From assembly GCA_902805665.1 (NCBI GenBank), contig CADCTB010000004.1:1-35621 (forward strand): a stretch of DNA of 35,621 nt, read 5' to 3'. The position numbers and the translations under genes are program-made. The notes under the pieces are model-generated. The model had not been told where the DNA came from and did not search any database. It saw only the letters and a program-made list of their open reading frames with translations. The DNA is from an uncultured Acidimicrobiales bacterium. GTDB taxonomy: Bacteria; Actinomycetota; Acidimicrobiia; Acidimicrobiales; AC-14. This document shows positions 20,457 through 29,695 of the stretch, in pieces. Position 1 is the stretch's first letter. Every line of letters begins with the position of its first letter.

Positions 20457-23408
20457 GTGCGCGCTCCCACCGACATAGCCGGCCGCCGGAGTCGCCCGGC
20501 GCGGGGCCGCGTCGTCGCCGTCGTCGTCGCCGTCGCCCTCTTCTTCGTCCTGGTGTCGCTACGCGGCATCGCCGGCTTCTACACCGACTACCTCTGGTTC
20601 GACGAGCTGAACTTCACGTCGGTCTGGCGGTCGGTCCTGGGGGTCAAGATCGCCCTCGGCGTGATCTTCACGCTCCTGTTCTTCGCCCTGCTGTGGGCCA
20701 ACCTGGCCATCGCCGACCTGATCGCTCCCACGTTCCGGCCGTTGGGCCCGGAGGAGCAGCTGATAGAGCGGTACTACGAAGCGGTCGGCCAGCGGACCGG
20801 CTTGGTCCGGGCCGCGGTGGCGGCAGCCTTCGCTCTCATCGCCGGGCCCGGGGCGTCCGGTCAGTGGGGCGCGTGGACACTCTTCCGCAACCACGTGCCG
20901 TTCGAGACCCGCGACGCCCTGTTCCAGAAGGACGTCGGCTTCTTCGTCTTCCAGCTGCCATTCGCCAAGTTCGTGGTCGACTGGTTGTTCGCCTCACTGG
21001 TGATCGTCGCCATCATCACCGCGGTGGCCCACTACCTCAACGGCGGCATCCGTTTCCAGACGCCGATGCAGAAGGTCACGCCCCAGGTGAAGGCCCACCT
21101 CTCTGTGCTCATGGCGGTGCTGGCCATGCTCAAGGCGGTCGACTACTACCTCGAGAAGTACGAGCTGGTGTACTCCACCCGCGGCGTGGTCCAGGGCGCG
21201 GGCTACACCGACGTCAAGGCCGAGCTTCCCGCCATGCAGCTGCTCCTGGGCATCTCGCTCATAGCCGCCGCCCTCTTCATCTACAACATCTTCCGGCGGG
21301 GATGGGTCCTCCCGGTGATCGCCCTCGGCCTCTGGGCCATGGTGTCCGTGGTGGTGGGCGGCGCCATCCCGGCCGCCATCCAGCAGTTCCGGGTCCAGCC
21401 CACGGAGTCGTCGAGGGAGCGGCCGTACATCGACCGCAACATCAGGGCCACGAAAGCGGCGTTCGGCCTGCGCGACGTCCAGGTCAACAACTTCGACGCC
21501 GACAACAGCGTCACCGCTGCCGACCTCGACAACAACAAGTCGACGATCGAGAACGTCCGTTTGTGGGACCCCGACCCCGGCATCCTGGGGCAGACCTACA
21601 ACCAGCTCCAGCAGATCCGGAACTTCTACCAGTTCAACGATGTCGACGTCGACCGGTACGTGGTCGAAGGGGGCCGCATCCGCCAGGAGCTGATCTCCGC
21701 TCGGGAGCTGAACATCGACGGCATCCCGTCGCAGTCCTGGGTCAACCAGCACCTCGTCTACACCCACGGCTACGGCGCGGTCATGACGCCCAGCAGCGGG
21801 GTGGAGCCCGACGGGAAGCCCGCCCTCCAGCTCAAGGACCTCCCGCCCGCGGGAACGCCATCCATCGCCCAGCCCGCCATCTACTACGGCCAGGTCATGA
21901 GCGGCTACGCCATCGTCAACAGCGGCCAGCGGGAGATCGACTACGCCGAGGCCGACGGCACCAACCACACGACCGAGTACAGCGGCAGCGGTGGGGTGAA
22001 GATCGACTCGTTCGTCCGGCGGGCGGCTCTCTCCCTGCGGTTCGGCGACATCAACCCGCTGATCTCCAGCTTCGTCACCAGGGAGTCGCGCGCCATCTAC
22101 GTCCGCGACATCGACGAGCGGGTCCGCAAGGCCGCACCGTTCCTCCGCTTCGACAGCGACCCCTATCCGATCATCCACCAGGGCAAGATCCAGTGGCTCT
22201 ACGACGGGTACACGACCACCAGTCGCTATCCGTACAGCCAGTCGGCCGACACGTCCCGCCTGGATCCGTCGAGCGACCTGAACGCCAACTTCAACTACGT
22301 CCGCAACTCGGTGAAGGTGCTGATCGACTCCTACACCGGGAAGATGACGTACTACATCGTCGACCAGGGCGACCCCATCATCAAGGCGTGGCAGAAGGCA
22401 TTCCCCAAGCTCTTCACCTCGGGCGCCGAGATCGATCCGGAGCTGAGGCGTCACTTCCGGTACCCGGAGGACATGTTCCGTGTCCAGACGAACATGTTCG
22501 GCCGCTACCACATCTCCGACGCCGGCGAGTTCTACAACAACACCGACGCGTGGGACATCGCCCAGGAGCCGGGCGCAGTGAGCAACGCCACCCCACTCGT
22601 GCCCGCCACCAACGCCGCCGGCCAGGCCACCCAGGCGCGGGAGCCCCGCATGGACCCCTACTACCTGCTCATGCGCCTGCCCGACGAGACCACCGAGGAC
22701 TTCCTGCTCCTCCAACCGTTCGTTCCCCGGTCGCGAGACGACAGCGTCAAGGTGCTGAGCGCCTTCATGGTCGCCAAGAGCGACACCGACAACTACGGCC
22801 AGCTCGAGGCCTACGTCATGCCTCGCAACCGGCAGGTCGACGGCCCCGCCATCGTCAACGCCCGAATCAACCAGCAGCCGGACGTCTCCCGGGAGATCAC
22901 GCTGCTGGGCACCGCCGGGTCGAAGGTCCGCCTCGGGAACCTCCTGTTGATCCCCATCGAGCAGTCCCTGCTCTACATCCGGCCGCTGTACGTCGAGGCC
23001 GAGGGCACACCGGTGCCCCAGTTGAAGAAGGTCATCGTGGTCTACGGCGCCAGCGTCGTCATCAAGGACTCCCTGCGCGAGGCCATCGGCACGATCTTCC
23101 CCGGTAGCTCACCTGCCACCCTCGAGCAGCAGGGCCTCGGGGTGACCTCACCTCCGACCGGCCAGACGCCGCCGGCCCCTGGTGGCGGCACCACGCCTGC
23201 TCCGCCCGTGCTGACCAGTGTCAACGAGCTGCTCACCGAGGCCACGGCCCGCTTCACCGCCGCCGAGGAGGCGCTGAAGGCCGGCGACCTGGCCACGTAC
23301 CAGAAGGCCACCAACGACGCCAAGGATCTCGTCCGCCGGGCCACGGAGGCGGCCAGGGCCACCTCGGGCCCGGCACCCACCACGTCGACGACGAGACCGA
23401 CGGCGTAG
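20457..23408 (+). CDS. UPF0182 family large membrane protein
   Basis: A 983-residue member of the UPF0182 family, found across actinobacteria (two copies in M. tuberculosis) and of unknown function. The N-terminal third has about seven membrane helices, for example residues 18-37 (VVAVVVAVALFFVLVSL), 63-85 and 255-300. Family blocks include YTDYLWFDELNFTSVW near 42, ERPYIDRNIRATKAAFGL near 320 and the long extracellular region with PHFRYPEDMF-like RRHFRYPEDMFRVQ near 665. The C-terminus has an acidic/alanine helix and a Thr-rich tail. GTG 20457 is supported by GGAAGGAAG directly upstream. Confidence 0.9.
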   Translation: MRAPTDIAGRRSRPARGRVVAVVVAVALFFVLVSLRGIAGFYTDYLWFDELNFTSVWRSVLGVKIALGVIFTLLFFALLWANLAIADLIAPTFRPLGPEEQLIERYYEAVGQRTGLVRAAVAAAFALIAGPGASGQWGAWTLFRNHVPFETRDALFQKDVGFFVFQLPFAKFVVDWLFASLVIVAIITAVAHYLNGGIRFQTPMQKVTPQVKAHLSVLMAVLAMLKAVDYYLEKYELVYSTRGVVQGAGYTDVKAELPAMQLLLGISLIAAALFIYNIFRRGWVLPVIALGLWAMVSVVVGGAIPAAIQQFRVQPTESSRERPYIDRNIRATKAAFGLRDVQVNNFDADNSVTAADLDNNKSTIENVRLWDPDPGILGQTYNQLQQIRNFYQFNDVDVDRYVVEGGRIRQELISARELNIDGIPSQSWVNQHLVYTHGYGAVMTPSSGVEPDGKPALQLKDLPPAGTPSIAQPAIYYGQVMSGYAIVNSGQREIDYAEADGTNHTTEYSGSGGVKIDSFVRRAALSLRFGDINPLISSFVTRESRAIYVRDIDERVRKAAPFLRFDSDPYPIIHQGKIQWLYDGYTTTSRYPYSQSADTSRLDPSSDLNANFNYVRNSVKVLIDSYTGKMTYYIVDQGDPIIKAWQKAFPKLFTSGAEIDPELRRHFRYPEDMFRVQTNMFGRYHISDAGEFYNNTDAWDIAQEPGAVSNATPLVPATNAAGQATQAREPRMDPYYLLMRLPDETTEDFLLLQPFVPRSRDDSVKVLSAFMVAKSDTDNYGQLEAYVMPRNRQVDGPAIVNARINQQPDVSREITLLGTAGSKVRLGNLLLIPIEQSLLYIRPLYVEAEGTPVPQLKKVIVVYGASVVIKDSLREAIGTIFPGSSPATLEQQGLGVTSPPTGQTPPAPGGGTTPAPPVLTSVNELLTEATARFTAAEEALKAGDLATYQKATNDAKDLVRRATEAARATSGPAPTTSTTRPTA

Positions 23409-23428
23409 GTGTAACCTGGGAAGACCGC

Positions 23429-23505
<77 letters not shown>

Positions 23506-23514
23506 AAGAAAGCA

Positions 23515-23554
23515 GGAGCAGGGCCGGTGCGAGAGCACCGGCCCTGCTCCTTTT
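23515..23554 (+). terminator. Intrinsic terminator of the initiator tRNA gene
   Basis: A perfect 16-bp stem (23515-23530 with 23535-23550), a GAGA loop and TTTT at 23551-23554 begin 9 nt after the tRNA. It is the only hairpin in the window with a clear T-run. Confidence 0.92.
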
Positions 23555-23655
23555 CACCGACCTTCCATCGGATTCAGGGTGACCCGCGTGGGGCAGGGAT
23601 GCCGGGTCGGCGGCGTTCCGTGAACCAGCCGCGGCCACTGGAAGGAAGGACCGAC

Positions 23656-24276
23656 GTGAGTGTGCTGACGAACGGTTTGGGCGAAGCCGAGGACACCTTG
23701 GTGTCGAACCTGGTCGGAGAGGGTTCCAAGAAAGGCTCCACCTTCTTCGGCCGAGCCGGTGATGTCGTCCGGCGTCCGCCGGCATGGGCCGCCATTGCCG
23801 CCGGTCTCTGCGCCACCGGTGAACGGGGACGCCGGGCTGCGCTCCGGGGCAGCGCCTGTTACCTCTCCGCAGCCGCCGTCCACCTGCCGATCAAGGCGCT
23901 TGTGGGCCGGCGGCACCCCCCCGGCGCGGAGCGCCACCAGCTCGGTCCGATCACCTCCTCCTTTCCCTCCGGCCATGCGGCCAGCGACCTCGCTTTCGTG
24001 TTCGGCGCGGCACAGGAGCTGCCTCCTGCGTTCGTGCCACTCTCGGCGTGCACCCTTGCCGTCCACTGGTCGCTCGTTCGCAAGCGAGCGCACTACCCGA
24101 GCGACGTCCTGGCCGGCGGTGCCCTGGGCATCGCCGTGGCCCTGACCATGTGGAAGGTTTGGCCACCCGGGCGCCCCGCCCGGGAGAAGACGCCGCTCGT
24201 CCCGTCGGGCGTCGAAGGCGACCGCCCGGGCACAGAGCCCGACGTGCCGGCGAGTGGCACAGCCGTCGTGCCCTGA
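23656..24276 (+). CDS. PAP2-family phosphatase, membrane associated
   Basis: A 206-residue type 2 phosphatidic acid phosphatase. The three active-site motifs appear as KALVGRRHP (C1; usually ends RP, here HP), FPSGH (C2) and RKRAHYPSDVLAGG (C3, with catalytic His and Asp). Hydrophobic segments flank the motifs. It probably dephosphorylates a lipid phosphate or polyprenyl diphosphate at the membrane. GTG 23656 is chosen because GAAGGAAGGA lies 5 nt upstream; the longer frame would run into the tRNA terminator. The gene is convergent with the DUF3592 gene, 4 bp apart. Confidence 0.83.
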   Translation: MSVLTNGLGEAEDTLVSNLVGEGSKKGSTFFGRAGDVVRRPPAWAAIAAGLCATGERGRRAALRGSACYLSAAAVHLPIKALVGRRHPPGAERHQLGPITSSFPSGHAASDLAFVFGAAQELPPAFVPLSACTLAVHWSLVRKRAHYPSDVLAGGALGIAVALTMWKVWPPGRPAREKTPLVPSGVEGDRPGTEPDVPASGTAVVP

Positions 24277-24280
24277 AGCC

Positions 24281-24718
24281 TCAGAGTCGGTCGGTCACCA
24301 GCAGCGCGATCCCTCCGATCATGAGGCCGAGCGTCGCGAACAACAGCCCCATCACGAGCAACATCACCCCCAGAACGCCACCGCCGGCCTTGCCCTCGAG
24401 GGCGGCGCGGCTGGGATCGGCAGGGTCGTACAGGACCGTCACCTCGTCGCCTTCGCGCGCCGCCGCCGGCCGACGTCCGTACATGGCTTCGGTGTGAATC
24501 TGCCGGCCGTCAGCTGTGTCGAAGCGGAGGATTGGGAACCATGTCCCGCTGCCGATGTTCCTGCCCACCGACCGGTAGCGGAGGTCGGTGACGACTCCTG
24601 GCGATCGGAGGGCGACTGCCTGGAAGCGACGCGCAGCCCGAAGCGTCCGGAACCCGGTGCTGGCCAGAACGACCCCGACAAGCGTGAACAGCGCCGGGAC
24701 CAGAATGAGTGGTTCCAC
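24281..24718 (-). CDS. DUF3592 domain membrane protein
   Basis: A 145-residue protein with two membrane helices, one at residues 3-20 (PLILVPALFTLVGVVLAS) and one near 115-140. Between them lies a beta domain of DUF3592 type: GVVTDLRYRSVG, WFPILRFDTADGRQIHTEA, and GDEVTVLYDPADPSRAAL. The function of the family is unknown. I chose GTG 24718 because GGAGG lies 4 nt upstream; the longer frame upstream looks non-coding. A TATGCT box on the minus strand (24780-24775) may be its promoter, with a leader of about 50 nt. Confidence 0.75.
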   Translation of the reverse strand: MEPLILVPALFTLVGVVLASTGFRTLRAARRFQAVALRSPGVVTDLRYRSVGRNIGSGTWFPILRFDTADGRQIHTEAMYGRRPAAAREGDEVTVLYDPADPSRAALEGKAGGGVLGVMLLVMGLLFATLGLMIGGIALLVTDRL

Positions 24719-25098
24719 GCCTCCTCCGCGACATCGGAATGCCCTCGCCGGCCACCGGCTCCACGGCCGTGGCCAGCATAAGCGCCTGGTCGGCACGGCG
24801 CGGTCGGAACGGCACAGTGGCACTCGCTGAGCTCGAACCACGGGCACCGGTCAGGCCCCAACCTCCCCCGGTAGGGAGGGGAGGTTGGGGCCGCCCGCTG
24901 TTTGCCGGTGAGCGCCTTCGGGGTTGCAGGCGGTGAGGCGTGTCCTTCCCCGGTGGCTCATACCCCCGCAACGAGTAACCGTCGGGGCTCACTGATCGGA
25001 TACCGCCAATCGAAAACATTCACGCCGCAAAGGCGCAGATGATGGCGACCCGCTATGCCGAGGAGCGTTGACTTCGGGCCGAGCGATCCCCCTGCTCG
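24719..25098. other. 380-bp non-coding gap with promoter box, palindrome and hairpin
   Basis: I see no gene here. It holds a minus-strand TATGCT box (24775-24780) for the DUF3592 gene, a perfect 12-bp palindrome CCACGGCCGTGG (24761-24772) in that leader, and a 15-bp hairpin (24854-24892). The part from 24893 to 25098 shows no structure I can name; it includes a lower-GC stretch near 25000-25025. Confidence 0.5.
24854..24892 (-). terminator. 15-bp perfect hairpin, probable terminator of the BTAD regulator gene
   Basis: GGCCCCAACCTCCCC (24854-24868) pairs with GGGGAGGTTGGGGCC (24878-24892) around a 9-nt loop. It lies about 200 nt downstream of the BTAD gene on the minus strand and before the DUF3592 promoter. 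No T-run follows on either strand. Confidence 0.5.
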
Positions 25099-28000
25099 TC
25101 AGCCCTGGCGACGGCCCTGTGCCAACCGCGTCGACGTCCTGAAGTTCGAGCATGAGGCGTATCCCGCCAGCGCGTGGAGACGCTCGCGCTCGAGCCGCAT
25201 CTTGAGCTCCCGCGTCGTCCTCAGCCCCTGCTGCACCAGCTCACTCGCCCGTTCTGCGTCGCCCGTCCGGTTCCGGTCCAGCAGCATTGCCGCATACGCG
25301 CGCTGGGTCCGCACCACGAAGGTCCTGGCGCCGATCTGCCCGTTGACTGCGAGCGCCTCCTCGAAGTGACGCTCTGCGTCGTCCCACCGTCGCATCGCCG
25401 TGGCAAGGATGGCGAGCGATCGCCAGACCGAGCCCAGGCAGAACTGCCCGATCCCGACCACGACGAGCCGGCGTGCGAAGGGCAGGATCCGGTCGTAGAG
25501 CACCTCCGCCCGCTCCTCGTCCCCGAGGATGGCGCAGGTCTCGGCCAGAAGGGTCATGCCGGTGGACCACGTCCAGTCGAGGGGTAGATCGAATCCGCCG
25601 GAGGCCAGCAGCTCGAACTGCTCACGACCCTCCTCCAGCCGACCGTCCTCGCAGTACGCGAGGGCCAGGCCGGCGCGGAAGGTGGGGATGGCGGGCAGCT
25701 CGTCGACGTAGGGCCGGAGGAAGTTGACGGCGTCTCCCAACCGGCCCTGGTCCCACCAGGCGACGCACAGCTGGACGGCCATGAGCAGGGGCGCGTCCGG
25801 TTGTCTCGAGCGCTGACCGAGCTCGAACGCGGCGAAGATGCCGTCCTCGGCATCGGCCGACCCGGTGAGCAGGAGCTGCATCGTCTCCGCAGTCCTCGTG
25901 AGCCAGTTCCAGATCGGCTGGCGCAGGTCACCGGCCAGACGCGTCGCCGTTGCCAACTCCTCACGGGCACGAGCGACATCTGCTGCTTCGAAGAGGCAGA
26001 TGGCCAGGTACAGGCGGCCCCGGAAGATGAGCTCCCGGTTGTCGACCTCCGCCGCCACCTGCAACAGCTCTTCCAGCAGGACCAGGCGCTCGTCCAGCGT
26101 GGTCGGGTCCCATGTGGCGACGATGCGCGCCACCAGCACCTCGGCCAGGCCCGCCCGGTCATCCAGGCGACGAACCATGGCGGTGGCGCTCTCGCACAGC
26201 GCCCGTCGCCGGTCACGGGCGGTTGTCCAGTACTGCTCGACGGCCAGCTGGCTCAGCAGGTTCGCTCGGAGCACGCTGTCGCCCGGTTCGAGTGCAGCGA
26301 GCGCCTCTTCGTGGAGGGCGACTATGGCGTGGTCCACGCGTCCTATCTCGCCGAACCAAGCGGCGGTCCGGGAGCTCCCCAGGGCGGCTCGGGCGAAGCG
26401 CTCGCCGTCGCCCAGTTCACGACTCAGGCGAGCGGCCTCGAACATCGTCAAACGGAAACGGGTGTCACCGGCGCGGCGCTGGGCGTCGCCGAGGGCGAGG
26501 AGGAGGTCACAGCGCAGGGGCGATTGCTCCCGGCTGCCGGTCTCCAGCATGGTCAAACTCCGCTGGAAGTGGTCGGCGGCCTCTTCGTACGCCAGCTCCG
26601 TCAGGGCCTTGTCGCCCGCCTGGCGGGCGTACATGACCGCCTTGGTCGTATCCCCCGTCGGGCCCGCCGAGAACCAGTGGTGGGCCAGAGACGGTAGTTG
26701 GGCCTCCGGCTGCGGCCAGAGCGCCTCGAGAGCCTCCGCCACCTTTCGGTGCACCTGAGCTCGCCGGGTAGGGCCCAGGGCGTCGTACAGCGAGTGGCGA
26801 ATCAGCGCATGGGCGAAGCTGAACCGGCCGACCCGGCCCGGGACCTCCGTGACGAGCGCGGCGGCCATCGCCTCCTCGACGACGTCGAGCATCTCGTGCT
26901 CCGTGAGCCCGGTGGCGCCGCTGGTCACGTCGAGGTCGAACTCCATACCGATCACTGCGGCGACCGGAAGGGCGCGGTTCACCTCGGGGGAGAGCCGCTC
27001 GAGCCGACGGCGGATCACATCTCGCACGCTGTCGGGGATGCCGACTTTCTCGAGATCCGGCGTAGTGAGGAAAGGATCGTCGCCGCCGGCGATGGCGAGT
27101 AACTCGTCAAGGTGCCGCACGATCTCGGTGACGAAGAACGGGTTGCCGTCGGTCTCTCTCCAGAGGGCTTTGGCCAGGGTGGCGACGCCACCTTGGAGCC
27201 GGCGTCCAGCGGTGTGCTCCACCAGGCTGGCGACGTCCGCCTCGTCGAGTCCCCCGAGGACGATGCGTTCCAGGCCCTGCTGGCGCCCGAGGTCGGCCAG
27301 GACCTCCCTGAGGGGATGGGTCGGCGCGAGCTCGGTGTGGCGGTGGGTGGCCACCAGGAGCACGGCCATGGGCTCGACCGACGTCACCAGATGGCGGAAG
27401 AGCAGCACGGTCGGCTTGGTCGCCCAATGGAGATCCTCGAGCACGAGGACGACCGGGGCAGCCTCCGACGCCCGCGCCAACAGGTTGGCGACGGCCTGGA
27501 ACAGCTGATAGCGGTCGGTCTCGGCGTCGGCCGCGGGCGGACGGGGTACCTGCGGCACCCGTCCGGCCAGGCCGGGGACCATGCGGGCCAGCTCGCCTCC
27601 GCAGTCCCGCAGGTGGGCCGCCAGCTCCTCGTCGCCGCAGCCCCCGATGTACAGGCCCAGGGCGTCGATGAAGGGCTGGTAGGGGACGCCGAGCTCCGGG
27701 TGACAGCGTCCGTAGAGCACCCGGGCGCCGTGGGAGTGGGCGGCAAGGGCCGCCTCGTTCACGAGTCGGGTCTTGCCGATGCCGGGCTCACCGGCGACGA
27801 GGACCACCTGGCGCTCGCCGGCCGTCGCGCGCCTCCATGCGTCGCCCAGAAGGCCCAGCTCGGTGCGGCGCCCGAGGAAGCGGACATCCTGGGACACGCG
27901 GAGTTGGGCCGGCATGGTCAGGGGCCGGGCAACCGGCCTCGCCGCCGCCCCGGCGAGGGCGGGTTCGTGGGTGAGGATCGCCTGTTCCAGTTCCCGCAGG

Positions 28001-28713
28001 GCGGGGCTGGGGTCGATGCCGAGCTCCTCCACCAGCACCCGCCGGGTCTCCTGGTAGCCGGCGAGCGCCTCTGCCTGTCGCCCGGAGCGGTAGAGCGCCA
28101 CCATCTGTTGTGCCCTCAGCCGCTCGCGGAACGGGTACTCGGCCACCAGGGCGTCGAGCTCGCCCACCGATTCGGCGTGCCGGCCCAGCGCGAGCTCGGC
28201 GTCGTACAGATCCTCGACCGCGCCCAGGCGGGCGTGTTCGAGGCGCACGGCGTGCGGGTGGAAGGCGGGGTGTTCGGCCACGTCCTCCAACGCCCGGCCC
28301 CGCCACAGCGCGAGGGCTTGACGCAGGATTTCGGCGGCACGGGCGGGGGCGCCCGCGGCCAGTGCCTCACGGGCCTCGACCACGAGGGCGCCGAACCGTA
28401 GGGCGTCGACCTGTTGGGGCTCGACCTGCAGGAGGTAACCCGGTCGTTTGGTTATGAGGATTCGTGGAGGTGCGGCCGCCGCTCGTTCCGGCTCGAGCAG
28501 CTTGCGGAGGTTGGACACATACACCTGCAGCACGGCGCCGGGGTCGGCCGGGGGGACATCGCCCCACAGCACGTCGGCCAGGCGGTTGGCGGAGACAACC
28601 TCGTTGGCGCGCGTCACCAGCATGGCCAGAACGGCCCGCTGCTTGGGCCCACCCAGAGTGAGCGGCCATTGGTCTCGAACCACTTCGACCGGTCCCAGCA
28701 GCCGGAACTCCAT
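25099..28713 (-). CDS. AfsR/SARP-type regulator: DNA-binding, BTAD, ATPase and TPR domains
   Basis: A 1204-residue transcription factor. Residues 1-95 form an OmpR-like winged helix (MEFRLLGPVEVVRDQWPLTLGGPKQRAVLAML). The BTAD domain follows (about 100-245). A signal-transduction ATPase spans about 275-640 with Walker A VAGEPGIGKTRL (Lys314) and Walker B VVLVLEDLHWA. The rest is TPR-like helices, for example AYEEAADHFQRSLTMLE. Such proteins activate secondary-metabolite or development genes in actinobacteria, with the TPR part sensing a partner. The ATG is preceded by AAGGAAG, and a TAGCGT box lies on the minus strand at 28788-28783. No biosynthetic cluster is visible nearby, so the target is unknown. 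Confidence 0.88.
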   Translation of the reverse strand: MEFRLLGPVEVVRDQWPLTLGGPKQRAVLAMLVTRANEVVSANRLADVLWGDVPPADPGAVLQVYVSNLRKLLEPERAAAAPPRILITKRPGYLLQVEPQQVDALRFGALVVEAREALAAGAPARAAEILRQALALWRGRALEDVAEHPAFHPHAVRLEHARLGAVEDLYDAELALGRHAESVGELDALVAEYPFRERLRAQQMVALYRSGRQAEALAGYQETRRVLVEELGIDPSPALRELEQAILTHEPALAGAAARPVARPLTMPAQLRVSQDVRFLGRRTELGLLGDAWRRATAGERQVVLVAGEPGIGKTRLVNEAALAAHSHGARVLYGRCHPELGVPYQPFIDALGLYIGGCGDEELAAHLRDCGGELARMVPGLAGRVPQVPRPPAADAETDRYQLFQAVANLLARASEAAPVVLVLEDLHWATKPTVLLFRHLVTSVEPMAVLLVATHRHTELAPTHPLREVLADLGRQQGLERIVLGGLDEADVASLVEHTAGRRLQGGVATLAKALWRETDGNPFFVTEIVRHLDELLAIAGGDDPFLTTPDLEKVGIPDSVRDVIRRRLERLSPEVNRALPVAAVIGMEFDLDVTSGATGLTEHEMLDVVEEAMAAALVTEVPGRVGRFSFAHALIRHSLYDALGPTRRAQVHRKVAEALEALWPQPEAQLPSLAHHWFSAGPTGDTTKAVMYARQAGDKALTELAYEEAADHFQRSLTMLETGSREQSPLRCDLLLALGDAQRRAGDTRFRLTMFEAARLSRELGDGERFARAALGSSRTAAWFGEIGRVDHAIVALHEEALAALEPGDSVLRANLLSQLAVEQYWTTARDRRRALCESATAMVRRLDDRAGLAEVLVARIVATWDPTTLDERLVLLEELLQVAAEVDNRELIFRGRLYLAICLFEAADVARAREELATATRLAGDLRQPIWNWLTRTAETMQLLLTGSADAEDGIFAAFELGQRSRQPDAPLLMAVQLCVAWWDQGRLGDAVNFLRPYVDELPAIPTFRAGLALAYCEDGRLEEGREQFELLASGGFDLPLDWTWSTGMTLLAETCAILGDEERAEVLYDRILPFARRLVVVGIGQFCLGSVWRSLAILATAMRRWDDAERHFEEALAVNGQIGARTFVVRTQRAYAAMLLDRNRTGDAERASELVQQGLRTTRELKMRLERERLHALAGYASCSNFRTSTRLAQGRRQG

Positions 28714-29077
28714 AGCGCTTCCTTCTGGCCCCCAGACCCCTCGGCGCTCCTGCGACTGTGTCCACCGGAGCTCGGTGACTGAACGCTAGCGCGCATCCGA
28801 AGGGGCGAAAGGTGGTGGGCCGCCAACCGTCGGCGATGCGTCTTTTGGCCGGCCTTAAGCGTTCGTGAAGGACCCACCCTCATCATTCGACCTGTCCCAG
28901 CCTCCAAGGCTCCAACGAGCCCGTGGTCGAGTCGCTGGCGGAGCTGGAAGGGGGGATGCGGATGGATGGCGGTCCGGGCCGTGGCGCGCCGTGACGAGCG
29001 GGTCGGCGTCCGACTCGCCGACCCCGGCAGGGCCCGGTCCCCGCACCGTTCCCCCCATCACCGGATTCTTCGGGGTG
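28714..29077. other. 364-bp divergent intergenic region between BTAD and ECF sigma genes
   Basis: I see no supported gene here. It holds the minus-strand TAGCGT box (28783-28788) of the BTAD gene. The sigma-factor frame is open upstream to 28865, but that stretch is rich in Pro, Gly and Arg and unlike a sigma factor. At its right edge CCATCACC (29055-29062) and GGTGATGG (29074-29081) form an 8-bp hairpin that includes the sigma start codon. Confidence 0.5.
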
Positions 29078-29671
29078 ATGGCGCGATCCCCCAGCTTTGA
29101 CACGGCGTTCCAGCAGGTGCTCCGGGCGGCACAGACCGGCGCCGACTGGGCATTCACCCGTCTCTACGAGTCGCTGGCGCCCGCGGTCGTCGGCTACCTG
29201 CGAGCCCAGGGAGCGGACGACCCTGAGGGCCTCACCAGTGATGTGTTCGTCAAGGTCTTCACCGCCTCCGGTTCCTTCGCCGGCAGCGAGGCCGAGTTCC
29301 GCAGCTGGGTCTTCACCATCGCTCGGTGCCGTCTGATCGATGCCCGGCGAGCGAAGACCAGGGTCGATGATGCGCAGCGCCTGAACAGGGCGGACCTCTC
29401 CGACCTTCACGGAACCACCACTGCGGCCGCCGAGGACGAGGTCATGGCCAGGCTCGCCGCTGAGCGGGTGGCCCAGCTCCTGGGCGAGCTGACCCCCGGC
29501 CAGCGCGACGTGCTTTCCCTCCGACTCGTCGTCGGGATGTCGGTCGACGAAGTTGCAGCTGTCCTCGACAAGCCGCCGACCGCGGTGAAGGCGCTCCAGC
29601 GGCGGGCGCTGGCCACGCTCCGCCGGAGACTGGGGGTCCAGACGCCCGGTTCGATCAGCGCGGTGAGTTGA
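29078..29671 (+). CDS. ECF-type RNA polymerase sigma factor (second copy)
   Basis: A 197-residue sigma factor. Region 2 lies at about 10-85 (DWAFTRLYESLAPAVVGYLRAQGADDPEGLTSDVFVKVF and FRSWVFTIARCRLIDARR). Region 4 lies at about 125-185 (LTPGQRDVLSLRLVVGMSVDEVAAVL and TAVKALQRRALATLRRRL). The ATG at 29078 is the first that gives a normal N-terminus; an open frame continues 71 codons upstream. No anti-sigma gene is adjacent, unlike the first sigma factor. The start codon lies in a potential RNA hairpin, so translation might be controlled. Confidence 0.85.
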   Translation: MARSPSFDTAFQQVLRAAQTGADWAFTRLYESLAPAVVGYLRAQGADDPEGLTSDVFVKVFTASGSFAGSEAEFRSWVFTIARCRLIDARRAKTRVDDAQRLNRADLSDLHGTTTAAAEDEVMARLAAERVAQLLGELTPGQRDVLSLRLVVGMSVDEVAAVLDKPPTAVKALQRRALATLRRRLGVQTPGSISAVS

Positions 29672-29695
29672 GGCCCTCGGTATCGTCGGACCGTC

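Noticed and set aside
20994-22715. Open frame of 573 codons on the minus strand opposite the UPF0182 gene
   Set aside because: The Val/Asp/Glu-rich translation matches the reverse of a membrane protein gene, and it has no start signals.
23527-23655. Longer version of the PAP2 phosphatase starting at 23527
   Set aside because: It would begin inside the tRNA terminator stem; GTG 23656 has a strong ribosome site.
24893-25098. Possible riboswitch or small RNA between the DUF3592 and BTAD genes
   Set aside because: I looked for conserved cores such as the cobalamin box and found none; apart from the hairpin before it, no stable structure stands out.
28865-29077. Upstream extension of the second ECF sigma factor by 71 codons
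   Set aside because: The added residues are Pro/Gly/Arg-rich with no similarity to a sigma factor, and no ribosome site marks the upstream ATG.
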